Origin: Spongospora subterranea
Taxonomy: Eukaryota; Endomyxa; Phytomyxea; Plasmodiophorida; Plasmodiophoridae
Assembly (NCBI GenBank): GCA_900404475.1
Contig: OUQQ01000051.1
Coordinates: 1 to 55,780, forward strand
DNA length: 55,780 bases
Reading direction: 5' to 3'
The notes under the pieces were generated by a model. The model was not told the origin of the DNA. It did not search any database and was given only the letters and a program-made list of their open reading frames with translations. Positions 35,158 through 45,600 of this stretch are shown here, piece after piece. How positions within the stretch are numbered: position 1 is the first letter of the stretch; each line of letters opens with the position of its first letter. The translations under genes and the position numbers were made by a program.

Positions 35158-36034
35158 TTAAATCGAATACCGTTTTAGAGTTTTTGTCCTGCACGTGTGC
35201 CCAGAGCTGAAATCATTAACTGCATCTTTGATAACATCATCGCTGACAAGCAGCTGCTCGTCAATATGAAGTATTGTAAACGGAGCAGGCCAGCGAATCC
35301 GAGATATGTCGACGCTGGGATCCTCGTTAGTCCAACTGGTAAACTGGATTGTCTGAAACAGACTGGATTAGCGAAATGTTTCTGGCCAGCATAATCGCAT
35401 ATGTAAATTACCTTCCATTGCGTTCCAGTGCATTTATTTGGTGTGTACGCCGACATATATAATTCAGGATGACACGCTATGAAGGCTTTCAGCTCGTCCA
35501 AAGCGAACTGGCGACCAACACGCTCTGATAGTACCTGAATGACACCATTTAGCTGAAATTGGATTGATGAGGTCAGAATACCGACATGAGCTGCGCCTGA
35601 TGACAATAAAGTATAAACGACATACATTATATAGAAAACCAGGAAAATCGCGAAAGACGATGTCGTGTTTGGGCTTCTGTAGTCAGTCTTAATCTTTGAT
35701 GATCTGTTGATAACAAAGCAAATCTTAAATTTGATTAATGAACAGGAGTGCACAGCACTTACATATGATACGAGTCATTGAGGAAAAAGTACAGAGTAAA
35801 TAAAGCAAATAAGATAGATACAAATTGGCAAAACAATCCAAAATTCAGTAGGTACGATCTTGTACATATCGGCTTGAGTGTGGGCGGAGTCACTTTGATA
35901 ATCGGAGATTTCGTGTTTGGCGTGATATCTTCTGCCAATCTGACCCGGGTTCGACCACCTGCCAGGGCCGCCGACGCATTCGGACATGGAATAATTATGG
36001 GTGCGGGGACCTTGCTGGAAAACGGTTCCCCCAT
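35158..36034 (-). CDS. Unrecognised two-pass membrane protein
   Basis: The start is ATG 36034 (MGEPFSSKVPAPIIIPCPNA); an upstream exon is possible. About 60 residues of Pro/Thr/Lys-rich N terminus precede two membrane segments, FGLFCQFVSILFALFTLYFF and FAIFLVFYIMYVVYTLLSSG. These are joined across an intron that starts just after 35765 (donor gtaagtgc). The C-terminal domain is soluble: VIQVLSERVGRQFALDELKA, FIACHPELYMSAYTPNKC, then after a last intron ending about 35373, RIRWPAPFTILHIDEQLLVS and KDAVNDFSSG, with TAA at 35160-35158. The MG..FS start could be N-myristoylated. The splice-consistent frames make this a convincing gene, but I cannot assign a family or compartment. Confidence 0.6.
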
Positions 36035-36142
36035 GAAACGATTGGCGCCCGGTCCAGAAGGGGCGCTGCTGTTGATGATCGACTGTCTTCACAATGGAAT
36101 GGCACGGTCATCCAACAATACACGGCGAGTATGTGTAACGTG

Positions 36143-38640
36143 AACTGTTATCAATCCGCGGCGTGATGCGTTAGTGACGTTGGGAGCCCACCCCCAACCC
36201 CACTACACTATTAATCGCCACACGTGATCAGAGCCAGCGGAACGGCGTGACTGGCGTGACGCGGATACGATACGGTTACTGATTTGTTACAGTACGCAGA
36301 CAGGTCACGCGGCCATTCTTGTGCCACTGGCAGTTGGCTGGATCAAGTCGGACCATGCGCGGGATTAATCCCAATCCCACGTGGCGAATACAGCCGCGAT
36401 GCCGAATGCATGTTACTTCAAAACGCGGTAGCAAAATTTCGTAGGACACGACAATGGCTTCAAAGTGTGGGTTATCGGATAGAACACGTGGTTTGACGTT
36501 AGTTGACGGTATCTTCTCCAGTACAATTTGCACAACTTGTGGATCCTGCACTAGCGCCAGGACAGTGTACTTGAGGATTGAAAAGGGTCTTGAGTCGTCA
36601 TGCCGTAGATCAAAAGTCGTCTTCCCGTAGATCCGAACCATCAGTAGCTTCGCGCCCTTTGTCCTTGCCGCTTGCCTCATCCTGGTGTTCAGTTTTTCAA
36701 ACACAACTGTGTTGTATCAAATCTTGCCCTGCGACATCCGAGCAATGGTAAATGACTTCTCGACCTGTGCCGAAATACCTTCCCAATTGCCGTGACAGCG
36801 ATCGGTCAATCTTATCGAGTTCAAGTTGGTTGTGAGTGGAAGTGGCATCAACATAGTCAATTCAGAAAGTAAAACAAGCGAAGTTGTTTCTTTCACGACA
36901 GAGCCAAGAGCAGCGCTGTCCGCGGCCCAAGTTGTTCGAGGCCCAACGTCCTATGCTCTCCCTGTTCCGGACGAGTAATTTGGAGCCAGAGTTCGCCGTT
37001 CGCATTTTGCCGAGAAATTCAACGACTTGAACCATCAGAACTGCCTCGTGATCGAAAGAAGGAATTCTCGTTGAAACGCCGATAGCACGGCCACACCATA
37101 AGGGAAACAGGCTTCGCCCAGACAGGTAATAATTTTTACCCAACTTCGGCACCAACTCCTCAAGAATAAAACTATCGAGACGCGCGACCACAGAAAAATT
37201 ATGATAAATTTGGAAGTGCAGCGCGTGCACGCCCGAAACTTGCGCCAAATGAGAGCTCGAGCAGTCCAGTTCGAATGTGGAACAGCCAGCACTGTAGAAA
37301 GAGGTGGATCAAGCCAAGACAGAATCACGGGCGCCAGATAGTCTGGGAAACGTTTAGCCATGCAGTGCCTTTGTTAATTTATCCCTTCCTGACAACCTGT
37401 AGAATTTCTTGGTGTCGGTCCCGCCTTTAATGAGAAGCCCATGAACAGTCGGGTTCAGCGGCTATAAAGGAGGGAAGCGATTGCACCAGACAGTCTGCCT
37501 GCCGACGTGATAAACTTCTTCCAGAACGACGCCGGATTTGTTCCTTCACTTCACGTTTGCGAGCATGTGGCCGCACCAAGCAGCTCGTAGGCTCTAGAAC
37601 GACTTGTTTATGGCCCCCGTTTTAAGAAAGTGACCACAGCGAAATTGGAAATCGGTGCGACGTCGCGCCACAATGCCGCAGGAAAACGGTGTGCTGCTTG
37701 TGTGGTAGGCGATATTTCAGGAGCAATGGCTGTTCCCACAACAGCACTGCTCGAGCGCTCATCGAGTTCGCGGCAGCCCCGGCTCGTGTCGAGACTGAGT
37801 GGTTGTTAGGGATTTTTCCTGGTAATCATTGGAGAAGCACAGAAGACAACGTAGACAAGAGCAAACCGAAACGACATCACCACGGTTTTGACCCCGGCAA
37901 AGAAGGGCAATACGATTCCACATATGGGCTGATTTCGGGGCCGACATGCCCTCGTTTCACATTTTGTTCGAGATGGAATATACAAAATCGAATCGCAAAT
38001 TTGAGGCAAAATTAGCCTTTTGAGCATATGCTCACCTTTCTCGCGATTATGCATGTTTACAAAGGGGGGATTCATTGATACCCCGTGATTTCCGCACCGC
38101 AAAAATGGTTTTCGAAGGAATATTTTGTGTACGAGAGATTTGATTTTGCAGAATCAAGGGCGTGTTTAACGTTGATACCCCGAGTACTGATTCAGGTGAA
38201 AGTCTTCGACAGAAGCCACTACAGTCGGGTGTCCTGTACCAGCTTCAACGGTGCTCCCGCACTAGGAACGAAAAGCTACAAATTATCTTCCGGGAAGGTC
38301 ACATAGGGGTGCAATCGACGCCCAACGAATCCGCACGTTATTTGCCCATATCGAATAGTGCATGATCATGACTTCAAAGGGCAATCAAGCTCGCTTGCTT
38401 CTTGGGTCATGAAATTGGACATTTCGAACTCGTGAACGTCTATCATGAGGGAAAACGATCGGCATTGAGAATCAGGCGATTAGCCAGTGTTTAAGAACAA
38501 AAAAATACGTACGTGAAAACTGTAATACAGCAGCAGCTTTTTATATCGAACAGGTTTACAGCAAAATCGCCCGCTGAATTTGCCAACTGCGATAAAAGTC
38601 CCATGTCATGGTAGATTAGCGTTCACACATAGGTAGTGAG
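36143..38640. other. Gene-poor interval with eroded ORFs
   Basis: Several mid-length frames occur. On the minus strand, 36276-36704 (AKLLMVRIYGKTTFDLRHDD), about 36700-36850 (ELDKIDRSLSRQLGRYFGTG) and 36862-37248 (ARLDSFILEELVPKLGKNYY). On the + strand, 37689-38015 (CCLCGRRYFRSNGCSHN). They look like pieces of once-coding DNA but do not join into a single model by visible splice sites, and no domain is recognised. Old mobile-element or gene remnants are the likeliest content. Confidence 0.35.
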
Positions 38641-38690
38641 TTACATTTGGTAGAGAACGGGCTGAACGGCATCAGCTTCTTGCTGCTGTT

Positions 38691-38924
38691 GGGTTGAGGC
38701 CGTCTCCGCCAAGAGAAGTCACAGTTGGTTGAGGCCGTCTCTGCCAAGAGAAGTCACCGTTGGTTGAGGCCGTCTCCGTCAAGAGAAGTCACCGTTGGTT
38801 GAGGCCGTCTTCGTCAAGAGAAATCACCGTTGGTTGAGGCCGTCTCCGTCAAGAGAAGTCACCGTTGGTTGAGGCCATCTCGGTCAAGAGGAGTCACCGT
38901 TGGTTCCGCCAAGAGAAGTCACCG
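38691..38924. repeat. 35-bp tandem repeat, about 6.5 copies
   Basis: The unit ggttgaggccgtctccgtca, then agagaagtcaccgtt, starts at 38692, 38727, 38762, 38797, 38832 and 38867, exactly 35 bp apart, with a truncated copy at 38902. Copies differ by only a few bases, so the array is young. It ends about 190 bp before the ORF at 39114. Confidence 0.92.
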
Positions 38925-39113
38925 TCGCATACCCGCGATCGGTTGGTGACAGGACGGAGCCGGTCGTTGTTCGTTACCAGTGTTCGGTGACTGTGTGAGT
39001 CTGGTCTACGTTATCCCCGATAGCGTGTCTGTTCTGGGGTTGGGACCCCTTCTCTGTCATAGTCCGTTCACTCATCACTCGTCATTATAATAATTCGACT
39101 TCATCGTCGACAC

Positions 39114-39455
39114 ATGACGATGAAGAAAACAGGTTCGACCACAGCGCACAACAGTCCGCGATGGACCAAGCTGGCGTCGTATCTCGGCCTGGCGCTAATC
39201 GATGTGGAAATATACGGGGAGTACCAAACAATGCTATCATCACCGAAGCTGTCCCGTCTGCAGATTTGGGAAGACCTGCCTTCTTACGATGAATATAGAC
39301 AGCTTCGAGAATCTTGGTGCAATGCGAGGTGCGAGACACAATTGGAACTGTGCCGACGTGAGAGCTCAGATGTCGGCATCTCAAATGTGATAATTACATA
39401 TTCCATATTATGGCCATTTGTTCCACCCATTGTTTTTTTACTGTATAAGTTTTAG
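39114..39455 (+). CDS. Small single-pass membrane protein, unknown
   Basis: An uninterrupted 113-residue frame from ATG 39114 (MTMKKTGSTTAHNSPRW) reads through LGLALIDVEIYGEYQ and a charged middle (WEDLPSYDEYRQLRES, two close cysteines in CNARCETQLELC). It ends with a hydrophobic segment right at the C terminus (TYSILWPFVPPIVFLLYKF, TAG). This is a tail-anchored layout. No family is recognised. Codon-like composition and the clean stop favour a gene. No partner exon was found. Confidence 0.4.
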   Translation: MTMKKTGSTTAHNSPRWTKLASYLGLALIDVEIYGEYQTMLSSPKLSRLQIWEDLPSYDEYRQLRESWCNARCETQLELCRRESSDVGISNVIITYSILWPFVPPIVFLLYKF

Positions 39456-40071
39456 AATTCGACGCACTGCGCTCAGTATTTCACCTGGCGTATTCTTTCT
39501 ATTTTCAATGCTAATGTTGTGATACAGATAAGGCAAGAGCGCAGACTTACGCATGGCGCCAATAAGGCTTCATACATGATGGGTATCGCCCCTCAAGATT
39601 ATTCATATTATCGGCGGTTTGGCAAAGCAGTTCGGGTTCTGGGCAGCGCTCCATGCCTTCAACACTAGATACTTAGTGATCCTGTCAAGTTTTTATTTTA
39701 TCGAATTCCGATGTTAAAATTGTCGAGCCCATAAGGTTTCTGTCTTCTTTATGGAATATATTAATGAAATTGTAATATTTCAACCCGATATTCTCGATGT
39801 CTTAAAGAATCAATCGGCCCCCGCCGCGGCGAAGTATGGGACGCATTGACGCGTTTTGCACATTTTCTTCAATATTATCATTGCAAGCATTCAATTCACT
39901 TGTCCGAACCGGATCACAATGAGAAAACGGTTTCAGAAAAGAATGCTTCCAGCTTTAATGCGAAACTAATATAGGGAAACCTTTCGACTGTCGGCCGAGA
40001 TTTCAAGTGTCTGTGGTTCTTAGCGTAATCGTGCGAGTCGCAAGTCATGTTAATGGGGGTGCGATTTCAGC
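39456..40071. other. No gene recognised
   Basis: AT-rich sequence with frequent stops in all frames. No repeat or RNA gene is seen. Confidence 0.5.
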
Positions 40072-40246
40072 ATATACCGAAGACGGTAAAAAACTTGTTC
40101 GCCAAACTACCAACAATGCAAAACTCAAAAACAACCGACCCCGACTATAAGGAGGTGATTGTCTCCATGGACACCTCTGACTTGAAAGCTTGCTTGCATT
40201 GTACATCTTGACCAAATCTACCAATGAAACCCCCTTCCTTAGCACG
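40072..40246 (+). pseudogene. Broken copy of the ORF at 40648-41007
   Basis: The + strand matches the reverse complement of 40640-40813 over about 170 bp (ctataaggaggtgattgtct, aactcaaaaa, ttccttagc in the same order). The reading frame EDGKKLVRQTT and NNAKLKNN resembles EGGKRFAVCS and QQHKLKKT in the other copy, then is lost at the YKEAIVSMD segment. The frame is broken, so this is a remnant. The two copies face opposite ways. Confidence 0.55.
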
Positions 40247-40647
40247 TTGAATAGTAGAGACATACGACTTTGCCAAGTGGGGCAATCCACATCCAGGTAC
40301 TGGCCACCGGTACCACCCATTGTGTTGCATCCTTTCTGGTTGTAGAGGTGAGTTTGAAAGTGATATTGTCATTGCATTGAATGAAGTGCGTTGGGTGAAG
40401 AGTATCTTCGATTTTGCAAAAGCGGGTGGAAGGCGAAACGCAACCAACTGACAATCCTCGACGCGGTTAAGGTTCCTGTGGGCCTCGCACAGCTTGATGG
40501 TAATGAGTGACCTTATCTGTTATTATCATATAAGTTGTCTGTGTTGAGTGATGTGTGAAGGTATTTGTGGGAGGTTCCTGTGGCTAATCCTGGATTTGGA
40601 TGGCTCCATTGGCGAAAATCGTCATGTAACGGGCTAAGGAACGGACT

Positions 40648-41007
40648 TCATTGAGTAAATTCTGTCAAGATCCTCAATGGAACGCAGGCTTTCACGTCAG
40701 AAATGTCCATGGAGACAATCGCCTCCTTATAGGCGGCTTCAGTCTTTTTGAGTTTGTGTTGTTGGGAGTCGATCGAGCACACAGCAAATCTTTTACCGCC
40801 TTCGGCTGAGGGTTGATAGTACGTGTCATCACAATAGGGGGGGAGGACTTCTCTGCTCCTTCCCAGCGGTTTGCACAAGGAAAGATTCGCCATCTGACGC
40901 TTAAGCTTACTAAAGAAATGTGGTCTTGCATTGAAATTTTGTTGCGAAATTTTCTCAGTGATAAATTGTAATTGTTTGAATCTATCATTGTGGGGGTGCT
41001 CCTTCAC
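40648..41007 (-). CDS. Hypothetical ORF, intact partner of an inverted duplication
   Basis: A 119-residue frame begins MKEHPHNDRFKQLQFITE, continues FFSKLKRQMANLSLCKPLGR and PSAEGGKRFAVCSIDSQQHK, and ends YKEAIVSMDISDVKACVPLR plus seven residues. It is lysine- and glutamine-rich, with no recognised domain. A decayed inverted copy lies 400 bp away, which supports a coding past. It may be only the last exon of a longer or mobile-element gene. Confidence 0.35.
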   Translation of the reverse strand: MKEHPHNDRFKQLQFITEKISQQNFNARPHFFSKLKRQMANLSLCKPLGRSREVLPPYCDDTYYQPSAEGGKRFAVCSIDSQQHKLKKTEAAYKEAIVSMDISDVKACVPLRILTEFTQ

Positions 41008-41344
41008 TAAGTGGATTGTATTGGGACGAGGGCGTTGACTATCGTGTCGTTCTGTTGTTCTAACGCGAATGTGTTTCGTTGTGCATTAGGACAAGCTTCT
41101 ATAGTTACAAGGTATGATCATAAGCAGACGGGAGTAGCAATTAATCCGACAAAATGGGGAAGATAATATTGCAGGAAATAATCAGAGGAACTTCTGCCTC
41201 TGCTTTTATAGCAATGAAATGGCTTGTGCCCATTGTGCTTGTTTAGTTACCGTCGAAATGTCGATGTTGTAGCACTTTGTACAGATTATATTATGGCGAT
41301 TATTTTCTTATGTTGACGGGAGAGTAGTATCGACGAGCGTGTGA

Positions 41345-41644
41345 GTGCTGAAGCGGTTAACGTCGCCGCACAACGTGACGAAGAAGGACGCACTGGTATG
41401 GGGATCAGCTGCTTTGCAATCACCAAACACCGGCTTTGTCATTCCAGAGCTCCCTTCATGTTCTGTCACGTCCCTACCAGCTTCAGCTCTAAAGAACCAC
41501 TCATCAACGCACGAAGATCAAAGGCTTCAACGAGCTGTCGTTTCTTGTATCAATCGCTGGAAGAATCCGATTTCCAAAGAGTTTCAGATCGTGATCACAA
41601 GACAATTGACTAAAAGAAGCTTACACATACGCGTTATTGTGTAA
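41345..41644 (+). CDS. Weak hypothetical ORF
   Basis: The frame LKRLTSPHNVTKKDALVWGS continues through NTGFVIPELPSCS to KRSLHIRVIV and a stop. It has no ATG at its head and overlaps the end of the minus-strand kinesin gene by about 20 bp. It could be a 3' exon of an unseen gene or chance. Confidence 0.2.
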   Translation: MLKRLTSPHNVTKKDALVWGSAALQSPNTGFVIPELPSCSVTSLPASALKNHSSTHEDQRLQRAVVSCINRWKNPISKEFQIVITRQLTKRSLHIRVIV

Positions 41645-44600
41645 TAACAGAACATTTCGAGCCAGTGTTATCTGAAGTCGAAAACGGAGATGTACTCGAT
41701 TCGAAATATACGTGAGCAAATCGCTTGGTGTAACTTCTAACGTCAGCTCGTCCAGAATAACATCTGTCTCCGGAGACATTGCATGGAAAGGAATCATCAG
41801 AGCCAATGAAGATTGTTGTACGACGATGAGGCAAACGAATGTTGTAGAATCAACCGAGAGCGGGGTCTCTTGATTATCGAATAGGTGTGAAAATCGATCG
41901 AAAGTAACGGAACAGGAATCGAATCGTGTATATGCCAGGTGATGATAGATTACATCCTGAATTAGGTTATTGTATTGGTTGCACTGTCAAAATTTCCAAT
42001 TCGACAAGGCTCGAACATTCTCTTTCCTTTGTTTGATACGCGTTGCATTGGAAATCCTGTAAAACGTTGAAAAAACAGCGTCTGAAGATGCGATTTATGA
42101 AAGAGAAATACATGGCCTTCGAAGTCTTCAATCGCCTGGCAGTCCCCATGACAGCTTTGGAGATCGATTTCGTGGATGGAGGTGTGACACACACAGATGA
42201 ATCCACATGAACGTTCCTATCCAGTGCGCGAGAACTCGACGCCAACGCTTCGCTTTCCGGTGTGGTGCTCTTGGATACAACGGGCGATGGGCGTTTACTG
42301 GAACGCGCCGGGGATGGCGTCATCGAAGTCATAACAGATCGAAATATGGGCCGTGCAGGAACAATAACAGGCTGCTTTACAGCAGACGCTGCTTCACGAT
42401 GTAAAGTGTCAATTTCAGACGTCGCAGTCTTGAAAACAGAAAATTAACATTCCTTGGGGTATAACAGCGAAAAAATAACGCGATGATGGCCAACGCAACG
42501 TACCTGTAGCTGAGCATGTAAATCATTGACTTGAATGCGTAAGGATTTGATGAGGGAAGAGGCACGTCCATCTATCATCTCCACCTGGTAAATGGGACGG
42601 TAAGGAAAGCAACATGTCGAGTCCGTTCACATACCTTCCTGACGCGCTGAGCAAACGTCAATGTGCATTGAGTCTCGGCCAAATCAGCTGGGTCAGGCGA
42701 CAAATGGCTACGAGAAAGGGACCATTGTAAAAATTGGGATTCTTGACAAGCTAAGCAATTACCATAAAACAACTGTTCGGCCAGTTCCACCTGAACAACA
42801 ATAATCAGCAGTCTGAGACCCGAAATATAGAATAGGTATCAACCCAATGAATTCTGCAAGAGATTTGTTAGAACCGAATCGCGATATGGGACGTGCCCCG
42901 GCGCAGAATTTTGTGATCTGATGGCAAGAAATCAGATTCAACTGATCGTCAAAAATCCATAGAATTGAAGCAAATCATAGAATTACTTAGAGGTAGTTGA
43001 TTTAGATGACTGAGCTTTATACAGCGCGTTAATGACCTAAACTCCTGTTTTTGAAACCACATCCGATGGATCAGTGGGACGACGTACATTTCCTAGCGCT
43101 GACAGCGACCGGTTAATATAACCTGCTTCGCGAAGTTGTGCTCTGCATTCAATTGTAACTCTCTAAACACACCTGAGCCAATCAAGCTCACATCTCTTTT
43201 CTTACCCGGAGACCATACTTCGCACAACCCGCTCCTATAAAATCCAGTTAACACACACGCGCGCCAGAAACACAGAATTGCCCAGAGAACAACTTACGCT
43301 GCCGCAAAGATCGGTTAATGTAAGTGTAGAATAAAGTCGGCCATGAAGTTCGAGGTGAATCATGAATACGCAATGAGATCTGAAAGTACATTTACATTTC
43401 AGTGGCGATTTTCGAAACGAAGAGGATCAATCAAATGGAATAATCGTGAGAAACACAAGGATGAAATTGTGATTATGATCAGACCGACCTAGATGATTGA
43501 TCATTAAGAGCTGTAGCGCTAGTCTGTCGTGAATCGATCGCCCTCAGGCATAATGTAGCAACCTGCACACCAAGGATCAGCGGCAACAACTTTAGAAAAT
43601 TACTATACTGACCTGAGCAGCATTGACGACCACAATTGATTCGGCTCCGGCGACGGTTTTATTACCCGCCGCGTCATTCCGAATTTTCAACGAAGTTGCT
43701 GCATCTGTCGGAGCAATTATATAATTTGGAGGAAAAAACCCAATTTGAGACATTGAATACCGTTATTAGCGAGTAGATCACGAATCATTTCATTATAGAT
43801 CTCTACGATTTGCAAGCGCACGAGAAACTCGCCTTCGGTTCTAACCCTCTGAGAAGCGGAATTATATACAAACCCGTGCTCCAATGAAATGAGCAAGCGT
43901 ACCTGAGCGCATTCGTGGAAAACGCATTGAGAAGCGAGCAGCATTAGCCCTGGAGTTGTATCATCGCCCATCATCGTAAACGTTTTCCCACTCCCAGTTT
44001 GCCCATATGACATGAAAGTGACGTTGTAACCGTTGCAGCAGGAAATTGCTAATGGATGCATTTCATCCCAGAGATGCGTATGCTGGGCGGTTTCGCCAAA
44101 CACGTAGTCGAATGACGCAGCTGGTCCATCTGTTTTGCCAATGTGTGAGAAAGCGGCTTGCCGATGCATAGGGCTAACGCACCTGACAAGCGTAGAGTAC
44201 ACTCATCTAGACACTTAATGACAGAGTCATCAGTTGCTCGAGGACGAATACGAACAAAAACTCTATGGAAAACAACAGCATAGGTAAACAAATAGAAATT
44301 GAGCTATAGAGTGGAGCTGCATGGAAGCGAATTTCGAAAATATCAGGAGAAAAACATGAAAAGCCAGTCAAATCTATGTACGAACTTGCTCACAATGATG
44401 AGTATCATATTACCGAATATGACCCTGAAGGTCGATTAGCTTATTGCTCATAGACTTATAGCGTTGCTGTTGATGCCTGATACGCGCCGTCTGCTGTTCT
44501 GATAATCTCTATGCAGATATGCGTTACGAACAACGCGCAACATTGAGAGAGCAAGCAGGCAAACATTGAGGCGGAGGCGATATGAATCGCAATTGCGGAT

Positions 44601-45205
44601 CAGCTCTTCTTGTGTTTGGCGAACAACTTGACGAACACCCAGCGATAAGTGACGCAACGAGGTGATTGATTCCTGTACCTAGATTAGGAGATCAGCAAGA
44701 GAAGCCATCCTGGCTATGAAAAGAGACGATGTACTCTTGGAAGTACAATCGTAGAGCAGTTATTTCCAGGTTGGGCAGCGGGACTAACAAAGAATCAACC
44801 GAATGTTTCTGAAATGTAATGATCGATGGTTACATTGGAGTACGTTCGGTTTGTACAACATGTTGATATTCTTTCAATTCAAGTTGCAGTTGACTAATCT
44901 GATGAACTCGTCTATTAGAAAAATTTGCAGAGGTTAGGACTTGTTTCAAAAAACCTGATCGTGAGCGATGCCCAGTTCTTTGTCTTTCGCTTGTAATTTG
45001 GAAATATAAACACGATGCAAGGACATTGCCAACGCCGTCTGAGGTGTATCGCCTATACACGCTTCAGAATAAAAAAAACACATGATCATAAATACAAGCC
45101 ATCAGCAACAAAATTCCAGAGCGGCTCTGCGAACCGCAATTCGTGAATCCAAACATAAAGATTCCGACCTCTATGAGGCGACATTTGCGAAGCCCTATCT
45201 GACAT
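41621..45205 (-). CDS. Kinesin-14 type motor with extended C-terminal tail
   Basis: Likely a minus-end directed microtubule motor. The probable start is ATG 45205 (MSDRASQMSPHRG). Coiled-coil exons follow (VYISKLQAKDKELGIAHDQ, ISQLQLELKEYQHVV). The kinesin-14 neck reads LIDLQGHIR spliced to VFVRIRPRA. The motor is intact: ASFDYVFGE, P-loop YGQTGSGKTFTM, LQIVEIYNEMIRDLL, switch I LNDQSSRSHCVFMIH, switch II TLTDLCGS, then REAGYINRSLSALGN, GHVPYRDSVLTNLLQNSLGG and AETQCTLTFAQRVRKV. After the motor come a short coil (SLIKSLRIQVNDLHAQLQ), a TP/SP-rich linker (TSMTPSPARSSKRPSP) and further coding-like exons to 41621 (AIEDFEGHVFLFHKSHLQ; ILDELTLEVTPSDLL). The tail is unlike standard kinesin-14s, and it could belong to a separate gene. 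About 400 bp separate it from the next gene upstream. Confidence 0.85.
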
Positions 45206-45600
45206 TATAGCGTTATTTCAAACCCATGCACAAACGTGTGTTCAGGGGATCTGGATATCGCCACCAGTGAAAAAAAAAAACAGGCGCTCGGCGTAAAGTA
45301 CAACACCAATGTGAGAATGGGGGTTCCGGCATTCAGGCGCAACCAACTCATAAAGTCGCTGTCACTGTTGAGTGTATGTTCACACCTTCACGTGGTCACG
45401 GTCATCAGGTGTACCGACTACAGTCAGACTACCCACAGCCGAGTACGAGGCCCCCCTGTTCTCGGCGCAATTGTAGGCCGCGCACCTGTTCCGGTCAACA
45501 CACGGTTTTGACGATTTCTCAAATTTAAACCTTTCGGTCGGATTGACAGCTGCGATTGTATTTGTTAAAATATGATTATTTTGTGTGTCCGGGAATGTTG
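45206..45600. other. Intergenic region between kinesin and DNAI4 genes
   Basis: About 395 bp. A 10-A run lies at about 45271. No gene is recognised. It presumably contains the kinesin promoter and the DNAI4 3' end, both for minus-strand transcripts. Confidence 0.5.

Noticed and set aside
36276..37361. Possible transposase or host gene on the minus strand
   Set aside because: Open pieces are in different frames with no splice sites that join them, and no catalytic motif is visible. It was left as an unassigned interval.
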